Shown: positions 18,397 to 27,042 of the stretch, one piece after another | Layout of the letters: each line of letters begins with the position of its first letter | Numbering within the stretch: the stretch's first letter is position 1 | Assembly (NCBI GenBank): GCA_017437125.1 | Contig: JAFSBV010000021.1 | Span: 19,992-83,991 of the forward strand | Reading direction: 5' to 3' | Length of the DNA stretch: 64,000 nt | From: Bacteroidales bacterium | GTDB taxonomy: Bacteria; Bacteroidota; Bacteroidia; Bacteroidales; UBA932 | Program-made: the position numbers and the translations under genes | The notes under the pieces: model-generated | Seen by the model: the letters and a program-made list of their open reading frames with translations, nothing else | Told to the model about the DNA's origin: nothing | The model's database searches: none

Positions 18397-18423
18397 AAAA
18401 TAAGCCCCACAAGAATGCGGAGC
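18397..18423 (-). terminator. Candidate attenuator hairpin in the metK leader
   Basis: On the minus strand GCTCCGC, 6 bases, GTGGGGC (7 pairs, two of them G-U), then TTATTTTAT. It lies between the SAM-II aptamer and the metK start, so it could be the transcription stop of the switch. SAM-II elements usually act on translation, so this is a guess from shape. Confidence 0.4.
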
Positions 18424-18484
18424 CGTCACAAAAACACAAAACATTGATATGAAAGCGGTCACCATGGCATGTGACCAATTGTCA

Positions 18485-18535
18485 ATATTTTAGCATTTTT
18501 TAACGTGGTTGCAAGCAGCCAAATCTCTCCACATT
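18485..18535 (-). ncRNA. SAM-II riboswitch upstream of metK
   Basis: On the minus strand P1 is formed by GTGG (from 18533) and CCAC. Between and after them stand the near-invariant SAM-II blocks GATTTGGC, CTTGCAACCACGTTAAA and GCTAAA in the right order and spacing for the classic H-type pseudoknot. The element lies in the leader of the AdoMet synthetase gene, the expected target. A 7-bp hairpin (GACGCTT/AAGCGTC, 18539-18556) directly precedes it and a 6-bp hairpin (GGTCAC/GTGACC, 18457-18476) follows. The pseudoknot was judged by eye, not folded. Confidence 0.87.
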
Positions 18536-18570
18536 CAGGACGCTTCAGGAAGCGTCTTTCTTTTCGGGCG

Positions 18571-18601
18571 GCAAAGATAGTCAAAATAATTGATATGCAA
18601 A
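18571..18601 (-). promoter_or_regulatory. Promoter of the metK leader RNA
   Basis: Minus-strand TTTG (18601-18598), 18 bases, TATCTTTG (18579-18572) fits the Bacteroidetes promoter. It would start an RNA that carries the hairpin, the SAM-II aptamer and about 150 further leader bases. The 407-base gap 18322-18728 is thus fully used by this leader and by the next gene's promoter. Confidence 0.72.
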
Positions 18602-18682
18602 CTGGTTGATGAATAAAATGATAAATAATGATATTAATAGGTTCAAAAACAGCATCAAAATTTTCTAACGTCGTTAAAAAGT

Positions 18683-18697
18683 AGTATCTTCGCGCCA
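18683..18697 (+). promoter_or_regulatory. Putative promoter of the Oar-like receptor operon
   Basis: TATCTTCG at 18685-18692 is one base from the -7 consensus, 36 bases before ATG 18729. The extended string TAGTATCTTCGCGCC is shared, with one change, with the efflux operon promoter at 774. Confidence 0.5.
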
Positions 18698-18728
18698 TTA
18701 AAACCTTATTATTATTATCTAAAGTGTT

Positions 18729-21700
18729 ATGAAACAATCAATTAAGTGTCTTATTGCTGTTTTTGCAGCAATGCTTATGAGCGTAGCTGCCTTCGCGCAG
18801 GTGACTACATCAGCTCTGGGTGGACGCGTTGTTGACGTAAACGGTGAACCTGTTGTTGGTGCTGCAGTGATTGCTACTCACACACCTTCAGGAACTGTTT
18901 ATCCTGTCATCACAAACGAGTCAGGTCGTTATACCATGAACGGTATGCGTGCCGGTGGCCCTTACACAGTAGAAATCTCATGCTTGGGTTTCCAGACTGT
19001 AACTTTCACAGATCTTACCCTTCAGCTTGCTGAGACTTTCTCGTTGGATGCGACTCTCAATGAGGATGCTGAAATGCTTAGCGAGGCAATGGTGATCGGA
19101 GCAGCAGCTTCAAAGTTCTCTGCTCAGAAGATGGGTTCTGCAACCAACATCTCAAGCAAAGAAATCACTTCTCTTCCTACAGTAAGCAGAAGCATCACAG
19201 ACGTTACAAGACTTTCACCATACGGAGGTAACGGCATGAGCTTCGCAGGAGCTGACGGACGTACTGCCAACTTCACTGTCGATGGAGCAAACTTCAACAA
19301 CAACTTCGGTCTTTCAGACAATCTTCCTGGTGGCGGAAGCCCTATTTCAATCGATGCTATCGAGGAAATGCAGGTGGTTATCTCTCCATATGACGTACGT
19401 CAGACAAACTTCATCGGTGGTGGTGTGAACGCCATCACAAAGTCAGGTACAAACACATTGAAGGGATCTGCATATGTATATCACCGCAACGAGAACATGC
19501 GTGGTAACATGGCTGCTGGAAAGGAAGTTTCAGGTGCACGTGACAAGGATCGCAACACTACTTACGGTTTCACTCTCGGTGGTCCTATCATCAAGAACAA
19601 GCTCTTCTTCTTCGTGAACGCAGAGTACTCTACAATCCCTACAGTAGTAAACAGATGGCGTGGTTCTGTTGACGGAGTCGAGAACGCTGACGCAAATATC
19701 TCACGTACAACCCTCGCAGACCTCGAGAAGGTTTCGAACTTCGTGAAGGAGAAGTACGGATATGATACAGGTTCATGGACTGACTTCCCTGCAACAGAGA
19801 GCAACATGAAGCTCCTCGCACGTATCGACTGGAACATCAATGACAACCACAAGCTTGCTGTAAGATACAACTACACTCTCAACCAGGCTTGGAACTCTAC
19901 AAACGCTTCTTCAATGGACGGTGGTCCACGTGCAGCGTTCGGACGTTTCTCACAGTACGGTATGTCATATGCAAACTCGCTCTATTCGATGGACAACCTC
20001 GTGAGCACAGTTTCACTCGATCTCAACAGCCGTCTTAGCGACAACCTTTCAAACCAGTTCCTTGCAACATTCTCAAAGCTCGACGATATGCGTGGCACAA
20101 ACTCAACTGACATGCCGTTCGTTGACATCCGTAAGGATGACGGAAGCTCTGTTCTTCCATACATCGCACTCGGATACGAGCTCTTCACTTGGAACAACGG
20201 TGTTCACAACACCCATATCAGCATCAAGGATGACCTTACATATTATGCAGGTGATCACAAGTTCACTGCAGGTCTGAACTACGAGTATCAGATGGCTGAC
20301 AACTCATACATGAGAAACGGTACAGGTTATTATCGTTACAAGAGCCTTGATGACTTCCTTACAGGAGCTGCTCCTGAGGTAGTATGTCTCACTTACGGTT
20401 ATGACGGTGAGGCAAACCCTGCAGCACGTGTAAGATTCCACAAGGCCGGTGTATATGCTCAGGACGAGTGGAACGCAACTGAGGACTTCAAGCTTACAGC
20501 AGGTCTCCGTCTTGATGGTCTCTTCTTTGACAATCAGGACCTTATGACTAACAAGGCTATCTATGAGCTCGAGTACATCGTTGATGGTCAGAAGCGTCAT
20601 ATCGACACTGGCAAGTGGCCTACATCTGCAATCACAGTTTCTCCACGAGTAGGTTTCTCTTGGGACGTACTTGGTGACAACTCACTCAAGTTCCGTGGTG
20701 GTACAGGTCTCTTCTCAGGCCGTCTCCCTCTCGTATTCTTCACCAACATGCCTACAAACTCAGGTATGGTTCAGTACCAGGCAAAGCTTAACGGTACAGG
20801 TAACAACGGTGGTGTGAAGACTGACATGAGCCAGTTCGCAGGCGGTCTCCTCATGCGCGAGGAACTCCTCAACAAGCTTATCTCAATGGGATATCCTAAT
20901 ACTATTTCTCCAGAGGACGGTACGGTTCCTGCAGAAATTTCAGCAGTTGATCCTAAGTTCAAGATGCCACAGGTATGGAAGACTTCATTCGCTATCGACT
21001 ACAACTTCCCTACTGCATTCCCATTCTCTATCAGCGCTGAGGGTATCTACAACAAGACAGTTAACGGCGTCATCATCCGTGACTGGAGCGTGAAGAGCAC
21101 AGATGGCTTCACAAGACTCAACGGTGTTGACAACCGTCCTCTCTATCAGGACTACCATCAGACTGCTCCTGACGGATCTAACCTCCCTGCTGCATATGTT
21201 CTCGAGAACACTAACCAGGGTTACGGTTACTCAGGTACATTCACTGTGAACATGCGTCCTGTCGAGGGTCTTTCACTCATGGCTGCATATACTCATACAG
21301 TATCTAAGGAGCTTACAGGTATGCCAGGTTCAAATGCTTCTTCAGTATTGAACTACATGGGTACAATCTATGGTCCTAACGATCCAGGTCTCCACAACTC
21401 ACAGTATGTTACTCCTGACCGTGTAGTTGCTTCAGCTACTCACAGCGACAGAAGCGGCAACCACTTCAGCTTCATCTACGAGGCATGGAGAGGCGGTTAT
21501 AACTACACTTACATGACTGCAAACGATATGAACGGTGACGGTTATAACTATGACCTCATCTATATCCCTACAGATGAGCAGGTTGCTAACAACGAGTTCA
21601 GATTCGTGTCAGCTGACGATGCACAGCGTTTCATGGACTATGTTCACGCTGACAAGTATCTCAGCAAGAACCAGGGCAAGTATGCTGAGTCTTACAGCGT

Positions 21701-22025
21701 TTACTCTCCTTGGACTCACAGACTCGATTTCAGCTACAAGCATGATTTCAAGGTTAAGGCCGGCAAGTCAACTAACACTCTCCAGCTCAGCCTCGATATC
21801 AAGAATATTCTTAACCTCTTCAACTCTAACTGGGGCGTGTCTAAGTATATGAACCCTGCTCTCGGTGAGGGACGTATCCTTAAGTATGAGGGATATGACA
21901 AGGACGGTTATGCAACATTCTCTACTCCAGCAGCTGTGAATCCTTCAACAGAGGTTTGGAATCCTTCAATCGGAATCGGCCAGTGCTGGTATGCTTCAGT
22001 TGGTATCAAATATATGTTTAACTAA
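18729..22025 (+). CDS. Oar-like TonB-dependent outer-membrane receptor
   Basis: The 1098-residue protein has a signal peptide (cleavage after AAFAQ near residue 24), then a carboxypeptidase regulatory-like domain (GGRVVDVNGEPVVGAAVIAT, to about residue 115), a plug domain (ISSKEITSLPTVSRSITDVTRLSP ... FTVDGANFNNNFG, about 140-240) and a long 22-strand-type barrel ending in WYASVGIKYMFN with a terminal aromatic. These are Oar-type features, a TonB-linked group with carboxypeptidase-like N-terminus. The cargo is unknown. It heads a row of exported nucleic-acid-related genes (18729-32406), the next start being 18 bases on. Coding bias is unusually uniform, which suggests high expression. Confidence 0.9.
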   Translation: MKQSIKCLIAVFAAMLMSVAAFAQVTTSALGGRVVDVNGEPVVGAAVIATHTPSGTVYPVITNESGRYTMNGMRAGGPYTVEISCLGFQTVTFTDLTLQLAETFSLDATLNEDAEMLSEAMVIGAAASKFSAQKMGSATNISSKEITSLPTVSRSITDVTRLSPYGGNGMSFAGADGRTANFTVDGANFNNNFGLSDNLPGGGSPISIDAIEEMQVVISPYDVRQTNFIGGGVNAITKSGTNTLKGSAYVYHRNENMRGNMAAGKEVSGARDKDRNTTYGFTLGGPIIKNKLFFFVNAEYSTIPTVVNRWRGSVDGVENADANISRTTLADLEKVSNFVKEKYGYDTGSWTDFPATESNMKLLARIDWNINDNHKLAVRYNYTLNQAWNSTNASSMDGGPRAAFGRFSQYGMSYANSLYSMDNLVSTVSLDLNSRLSDNLSNQFLATFSKLDDMRGTNSTDMPFVDIRKDDGSSVLPYIALGYELFTWNNGVHNTHISIKDDLTYYAGDHKFTAGLNYEYQMADNSYMRNGTGYYRYKSLDDFLTGAAPEVVCLTYGYDGEANPAARVRFHKAGVYAQDEWNATEDFKLTAGLRLDGLFFDNQDLMTNKAIYELEYIVDGQKRHIDTGKWPTSAITVSPRVGFSWDVLGDNSLKFRGGTGLFSGRLPLVFFTNMPTNSGMVQYQAKLNGTGNNGGVKTDMSQFAGGLLMREELLNKLISMGYPNTISPEDGTVPAEISAVDPKFKMPQVWKTSFAIDYNFPTAFPFSISAEGIYNKTVNGVIIRDWSVKSTDGFTRLNGVDNRPLYQDYHQTAPDGSNLPAAYVLENTNQGYGYSGTFTVNMRPVEGLSLMAAYTHTVSKELTGMPGSNASSVLNYMGTIYGPNDPGLHNSQYVTPDRVVASATHSDRSGNHFSFIYEAWRGGYNYTYMTANDMNGDGYNYDLIYIPTDEQVANNEFRFVSADDAQRFMDYVHADKYLSKNQGKYAESYSVYSPWTHRLDFSYKHDFKVKAGKSTNTLQLSLDIKNILNLFNSNWGVSKYMNPALGEGRILKYEGYDKDGYATFSTPAAVNPSTEVWNPSIGIGQCWYASVGIKYMFN

Positions 22026-22043
22026 TTTATTATCAGGAATATC

Positions 22044-23537
22044 ATGAAACTTAGAAATATTTTCACAGCTCTTGCAGCCGTAGCGGTACTCGCTTTCGCG
22101 GGTTGCCAGGAGAAGGAGAGATTCCTTGATGAAGTACAGGTTTCTCAGTCTATGATCGCTATTCCTGTTGAAGGCGGTCAGACTCAGATCACTGTAAATG
22201 CTGAAACCGACTGGGCTATTGAAGGCGCTCCTGAGTGGCTTACAGTATCTCCAGCTTCAGGCTCAAGAGGAGAGGCTAAGGTTACTTTCTCTGCTGAGGC
22301 TACAAAGTCAACAAACGAGGCTGTCCTTTATCTCAATTGCGGTGAGGTTTCTCAGATGCTCACAGTAGTCCAGATGGCCGCTAAGGTAGAGGCACCTCTT
22401 ACAGACTGCGCTACAGTTCTCGCAGAGAACAACGTAGGCAAGGTTTACAAGTGCAAGGGTACAATCACAGACCTTACAAACTATGACAAGTACGGTTGCT
22501 TCTACATCAACGACGGTACTGCAACAGTATATGTATATGGTTCAATGAACCCAGCACAGTTCAGCCCTGAGGTTGGTGACATCATCACATTCGAGGGTCC
22601 TTGGACTTCATACGGCAACTTCGACGACGTGACTATCCTCTCTCTCGAGAAGTCTCTCATCAAGGTTGAGAAGGTTATCCCTGCAGCTCCGCTTTCACTT
22701 GACGGTGGCACAGTTACAGTAGCCCTCACAGTAAAGGGTGACGACCTCACAATCGAGATCCCTGAGGATGCACAGGCATGGCTTACAGCTGGTGAGCCAG
22801 AGGCTCTCGGAAACATGACAACAGTAGAGCTTACAGCTACTGCAAACGAGGGTGGTGCACGTACAACTACAGTTACATTCAAGACTACAAGCAAGGGCAA
22901 GGAGTATGTTGCAATGGCTGACATCGAGCAGCTCGGAGCTATCGCTGAGGTTTCAGTGGCAGACTTCCTCGCAGCTGAGGTCGGTACAGCACTCTTCAAG
23001 CTTACAGGTGTTGTGAAGAATGTAAAGAGCGACGTTTACGGTAACTTCGACCTCGTTGACGCAACAGGTTCAGTATATGTTTACGGTCTTACTGCAACTC
23101 AGGTGGCAAGCAACGACAAGTCATTCGGTTCACTCGGAATCAAGGAAGGTGATGTTGTTACAATCATCGGTACAAGAGCAGAGTACAAGGGTACAGCACA
23201 GGTAGGTGGTCCTGCTTACTATGTAAGCCACGTCGGCACTACTGAGTCAACTGTAGCTGACTTCCTTGCACAGCCTACAGGCAGTGACTGGTACAAGCTT
23301 ACAGGTACTGTAACAAACATCGCAAGCGACGTTTACGGTAACTTCGACCTCGTTGACGAGACTGGTTCTGTATATGTTTATGGTCTTACAGCAGCTCCGG
23401 TAGCAAAGAATGACAAGTCATTCGCTTCTCTCGGACTCGTTGAAGGCGACAAGATCGTCATCGTAGGAACAAGAGCAGAGTACAAGGGTACAGCTCAGGT
23501 AGGCGGTCCTGCTTACTTCATCAAGAAGGCAGAGTAA
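22044..23537 (+). CDS. BACON and OB-fold repeat surface lipoprotein
   Basis: This 497-residue protein has a lipobox (FAGC, near residues 17-20). A BACON domain follows (IPVEGGQTQITVNAETDWAI, about 35-110), then a first OB-like module with YKCKGTITDLTNYDKYGCFY (about 130-205), a second BACON-like segment (about 220-300), and two tandem OB-fold modules of about 95 residues each (from about 306 and 403) that are nearly identical to each other (VYGNFDLVD, GSVYVYGLTA, AEYKGTAQVGGPAY). OB folds of this kind resemble the nucleic-acid-binding OB modules of YhcR-type nucleases. A surface binding role for DNA or RNA is inferred, not shown. It ends in a strong terminator. Confidence 0.82.
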   Translation: MKLRNIFTALAAVAVLAFAGCQEKERFLDEVQVSQSMIAIPVEGGQTQITVNAETDWAIEGAPEWLTVSPASGSRGEAKVTFSAEATKSTNEAVLYLNCGEVSQMLTVVQMAAKVEAPLTDCATVLAENNVGKVYKCKGTITDLTNYDKYGCFYINDGTATVYVYGSMNPAQFSPEVGDIITFEGPWTSYGNFDDVTILSLEKSLIKVEKVIPAAPLSLDGGTVTVALTVKGDDLTIEIPEDAQAWLTAGEPEALGNMTTVELTATANEGGARTTTVTFKTTSKGKEYVAMADIEQLGAIAEVSVADFLAAEVGTALFKLTGVVKNVKSDVYGNFDLVDATGSVYVYGLTATQVASNDKSFGSLGIKEGDVVTIIGTRAEYKGTAQVGGPAYYVSHVGTTESTVADFLAQPTGSDWYKLTGTVTNIASDVYGNFDLVDETGSVYVYGLTAAPVAKNDKSFASLGLVEGDKIVIVGTRAEYKGTAQVGGPAYFIKKAE

Positions 23538-23559
23538 TCATACTCTATATACATTCTCT

Positions 23560-23592
23560 AAGGCTGTCACCGCAAGGTGACGGCCTTTTTTT
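23560..23592 (+). terminator. Intrinsic terminator after the BACON/OB lipoprotein
   Basis: A 12-pair stem (one G-U or mismatch position) AAGGCTGTCACC / GGTGACGGCCTT closed by a GCAA tetraloop and followed by seven T. This is a textbook rho-independent terminator. Confidence 0.93.
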
Positions 23593-23606
23593 GCCTCTGC
23601 AACGTA

Positions 23607-23637
23607 TTGGATATCTGTATTTTTTCCTTTATTTTTG
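23607..23637 (+). promoter_or_regulatory. Promoter of the second BACON lipoprotein operon
   Basis: TTG (23607-23609), 20 bases, TATTTTTG (23630-23637). It directly follows the terminator, so genes from 23693 form a separate transcription unit. The leader is about 50 bases. Confidence 0.7.
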
Positions 23638-23692
23638 TAAATTCAAGAAAAATGTCAATTAAGGAAAAAGCTAATATTTATAAAAAAGTAAC

Positions 23693-25837
23693 ATGAAAAT
23701 CAGAAATCTTTTTTTAGGAATCATCGCTTCCTTGGCGGTATTTGCAGCCTGCCAGGAAGAGGAAGTGAATCTCGGTACTCCGAACATCGTGCTAAGCGAA
23801 ACCGAGATCTGTTTTGAGTCAGCTGGCGGAGAACAGGCACTCACTGTTACTGCAAGCCGCGACTGGATGGTAGAGACAGATGCGGACTGGGTGGTGGTAT
23901 CACCAGAGTCAGGTCTTGCATCGGCTGATGCCCAGACAGTTACTGTTACGGTTCTTGAAAACACAGGTCTTGACCGTTCTGTAGATGTGAAGTTCACAAT
24001 CGGTATGAAGAGCAAGTATCTGACTGTAAATCAGGCAGGTCCTAAGGGCTCGGCAGAGAACCTCATCATTTATTACAACGACTATGACAAGGTGGTTGCA
24101 GAAAAGACATACGGCTCAGGTTCAAGCTGGCCATACCTCGATCAGTTCGACGGCTGGCAGAACCAGACAGGAACAGGTGCTGCAAACGTGACATATGCAT
24201 ACAGCGGTATGTCTGCACGTGCAAACTCTACATCCAACAGCAACTATTCCGATTATGAGGGTTCCGGAAACAACAACATGTTCTTCGGAAAGAGTGCATA
24301 TCTTGCTACAGGCAACATCGCCCTCGGCGGTGCGACAGACCTCGTACTCACATTCGGTTCAGAGAAGTATTCACAGGACGGAGACAGCATCTTCAAGAAT
24401 TCTGAATTCCATGTATATCTCAGCAACGACGGCAGTAAGTGGGTTGAGCTTGACTACACGTTTGCCGGAACAGAAGGCGGAAGATGGAACCTTGCGACAG
24501 CGAACTTCTCGGTTCCTGCAGGTACGGAGAACCTCTCGGTATGCGTAAAGGTTGACGTAGCCAGCGTTTATCGTATGGATGACCTCAAGCTCGAGATTTC
24601 AGAGACTGCAGGTACTGCTGTTGACTTCTCGAAGGGAGTGGAGATGGATTTCACAGCCGGCGGCAGCACAGGTGGCGGTTCAACCCCTGCTGCTCCTGAA
24701 TCAAAGGGCAAGAAGACCGTGGCCGAGTTCATCGCGGCAGCCGACAAGTCAAACTATTATGAACTTACCGGTAAGGTATCAGGCTTCAATGCAACATATT
24801 GCAGCTTCGATCTTACAGACGATTCAGGAAAGATTTATGTATATTCAGTTCTCGATGAGAGCAAGGCAGAGTGGACAAGCAAGATCTCAAACGGTGGCAC
24901 AATCACCATCTATGCTAAGTATGAGTACTATGAGCCGAAGGACCAGCATGAGGTAGTTGACGCATATATCGTAAGCTTCAAGGCAGACGGTGGAAATACC
25001 GGCGGTGGAAACGAGAATGAGGGCAAGCCTTCAAGTCTCACGAAGGTTACAGTGGCAGAATTCCTCGATGCTCCTGAAAGCAGCGACACTTGGTACGAGC
25101 TTACAGGTGAGATCACATCCATCGCAGAAGGAAACGCATACGGAAACATCTACATCAACGACGGTACCGGTGAAGTTTACATTTATGGCCTTACAAACGG
25201 CTGGGTAGGCTACAATGACAAGTCATTCGACAGCATCGGCCTCAAGGTCGGCGACACGGTTACCCTCGGATCGCTCAGAGGTTCATATAACGGACAGCCT
25301 CAGGGTGGCGGAAGCAAGATGCCTGCATATTATATCAGCCATGTCAAGGGCGAAGGCGGAGATCAGGGCGGCGACGATCCTACTCCTCCGTCAGGAGATG
25401 CCGGAGAGTTTGATCCGACCATTTCATGGGATCTCGGTGAAAAGGCTTATGATGCCACTTCAGGAACGACTGCACAGACTGGTACTGTCAACGGAGTCGA
25501 GGTAAGCAACATGCTCAAGCTCGGAACAAGTAAACTTACTGGAGATGCTACTCTCCATGTTCCTGCCGGAACAAAGAAGCTCGGCTTCTACTGTGTGGCA
25601 TGGAAGGGCAAGAAGGCGCAGGTAAGGTTCTCAGTGAACGGAACAGAGATCGCAACCATCGAGCCGGCTGCAAATGCAGGAGCTTCAGGCAATCCTCCAT
25701 ACACTATCACAGTTTCAGACAGTGACTATTTCGAGGTGGAAATGCCTTCGGCAGACGCTGCAGATGTCAAGGTCGAGACACTTGATCCTGCAAACGGACG
25801 TGTCATCTTCATCGGCCTCAAGGCTCTCACAGAGTAA
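23693..25837 (+). CDS. BACON, jelly-roll and OB-fold multidomain surface lipoprotein
   Basis: The 714-residue protein has a lipobox (FAAC, near residues 17-20). In order: BACON domain (about 30-115), a jelly-roll type module rich in Ser/Tyr/Gly (about 120-310), a Gly/Thr linker, two OB-fold modules (about 342-435 with KTVAEFIAAADKSNYYELTG and about 452-560 with KVTVAEFLDAPESSDTWYEL), a Gly-rich linker, and a C-terminal beta domain (about 580-714). The OB modules are relatives of those in the preceding lipoprotein. It carries no nuclease motif itself, so binding is the likelier role. The next gene starts 3 bases after the stop. Confidence 0.8.
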   Translation: MKIRNLFLGIIASLAVFAACQEEEVNLGTPNIVLSETEICFESAGGEQALTVTASRDWMVETDADWVVVSPESGLASADAQTVTVTVLENTGLDRSVDVKFTIGMKSKYLTVNQAGPKGSAENLIIYYNDYDKVVAEKTYGSGSSWPYLDQFDGWQNQTGTGAANVTYAYSGMSARANSTSNSNYSDYEGSGNNNMFFGKSAYLATGNIALGGATDLVLTFGSEKYSQDGDSIFKNSEFHVYLSNDGSKWVELDYTFAGTEGGRWNLATANFSVPAGTENLSVCVKVDVASVYRMDDLKLEISETAGTAVDFSKGVEMDFTAGGSTGGGSTPAAPESKGKKTVAEFIAAADKSNYYELTGKVSGFNATYCSFDLTDDSGKIYVYSVLDESKAEWTSKISNGGTITIYAKYEYYEPKDQHEVVDAYIVSFKADGGNTGGGNENEGKPSSLTKVTVAEFLDAPESSDTWYELTGEITSIAEGNAYGNIYINDGTGEVYIYGLTNGWVGYNDKSFDSIGLKVGDTVTLGSLRGSYNGQPQGGGSKMPAYYISHVKGEGGDQGGDDPTPPSGDAGEFDPTISWDLGEKAYDATSGTTAQTGTVNGVEVSNMLKLGTSKLTGDATLHVPAGTKKLGFYCVAWKGKKAQVRFSVNGTEIATIEPAANAGASGNPPYTITVSDSDYFEVEMPSADAADVKVETLDPANGRVIFIGLKALTE

Positions 25838-25840
25838 TCC

Positions 25841-27025
25841 ATGACGATAAGCAAGGTAATAAATAAGGTTGCAGTGGTCTTGACGGCCATCTGCACCTTA
25901 TTTGTTTCTTCATGTGACGAGCAGACTGATGACGGACTGAGCGTTACGCTGAAGTCAGGCAATGTTACGGCTGAGGCCGGACAGATGTTTGTCAGTGTCA
26001 CCAGCAGTACATCTTGGACATTATATATGACAGCCGAGGACGGAGAGGATGGAACAGACTGGGCCAGTCTGAACGTAACTTCCGGAACCGGAAACAAAAG
26101 CAACGTCATATTGACATACGAGGCGAATGATGGCGAGGACTCGCGTTCTATCTCGATAGTGGTCGATAACGGCAGAAACTGGGCGAAATGCATCTTTACC
26201 CAGCCTGGACTCGGCCAGCAGGGAGGAGAGGAACCGCTTCCTCAGCCGGAACTCGATCTGACGAAGACAGGGTGGCTGGAACTTCCGGCAATGGACGATC
26301 CAGACCTCGGCTACTACAGCCACAGCTTCGAGATGAACGGTCAGAAGTACCGCAACTACTCTTTCGGATGGAGCCAGACCGACCTTGTGGCTCACTGGGT
26401 CGCATATCCTCTTTGTTCAATATATACGAATAAAAGGGTTAACCGTACCGATGAATGGGCATATGACCCGCTTCTCGGACCGGAATTCTCGTCCGCTCCT
26501 TTCGGCGGCTACGGGGGATCATACGCAAGAGGCCATCAGGTACCTTCGGCAGACCGTCTGTGCTGCCGTGAAGCCAATGTGCAGACCTTCTATGGAACGA
26601 ACATGACTCCGCAGAACAACGGACATAACGGGGGCATATGGCAGGATATCGAAAGCTATGTCCGCAATATTGCCAACAAGTCAGATACGACATACGTGGT
26701 TTCCGGATGCATGGTGAAGGACAGTCAGAATTTCACACAAGACTCAGACGGCAAGAAGATGACCGTGCCTACGGCATATTTCAAGGCAGTCCTCCGTTAC
26801 ACCAAGTCATCGACCTTGAGCACATGGGCTGCAATGGCGTTCTATACGGAGCACAAGGATTATCCTGACAATACGCCTTTCAAGACCATCGCCATGTCTG
26901 TCGATGAACTTGAGGATGTCACCGGCCTTGACTTCTTTGTCAATCTTCCTGAAAAACTCGGTGAGAAACGCGCATCGGAACTTGAGGCGGAAGACCCTGT
27001 GACCAATTCCGTATGGGGACTGTAA
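25841..27025 (+). CDS. BACON-linked DNA/RNA non-specific endonuclease lipoprotein
   Basis: The 394-residue protein has a lipoprotein signal (SSC near residues 24-26), one BACON domain (about 30-120) and a NUC1-type beta-beta-alpha-metal nuclease domain (about 135-390). The catalytic motif is YARGHQVPSADR (about 227-238), with the general-base His kept although the usual DRGH reads ARGH. The Mg-binding Asn lies in YGTNMTPQNNGHNGG (about 249-263). Such enzymes cut DNA and RNA without sequence preference. The lipid anchor suggests attack on extracellular nucleic acid at the cell surface. It lies 17 bases before a second nuclease-fold gene. Confidence 0.9.
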   Translation: MTISKVINKVAVVLTAICTLFVSSCDEQTDDGLSVTLKSGNVTAEAGQMFVSVTSSTSWTLYMTAEDGEDGTDWASLNVTSGTGNKSNVILTYEANDGEDSRSISIVVDNGRNWAKCIFTQPGLGQQGGEEPLPQPELDLTKTGWLELPAMDDPDLGYYSHSFEMNGQKYRNYSFGWSQTDLVAHWVAYPLCSIYTNKRVNRTDEWAYDPLLGPEFSSAPFGGYGGSYARGHQVPSADRLCCREANVQTFYGTNMTPQNNGHNGGIWQDIESYVRNIANKSDTTYVVSGCMVKDSQNFTQDSDGKKMTVPTAYFKAVLRYTKSSTLSTWAAMAFYTEHKDYPDNTPFKTIAMSVDELEDVTGLDFFVNLPEKLGEKRASELEAEDPVTNSVWGL

Positions 27026-27042
27026 AAAGATAAGACACCAAT

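Noticed and set aside
18322-18465. 48-codon upstream extension of metK
   Set aside because: The extra residues have no MetK homology and are encoded by the RNA leader between the SAM-II element and the normal start.
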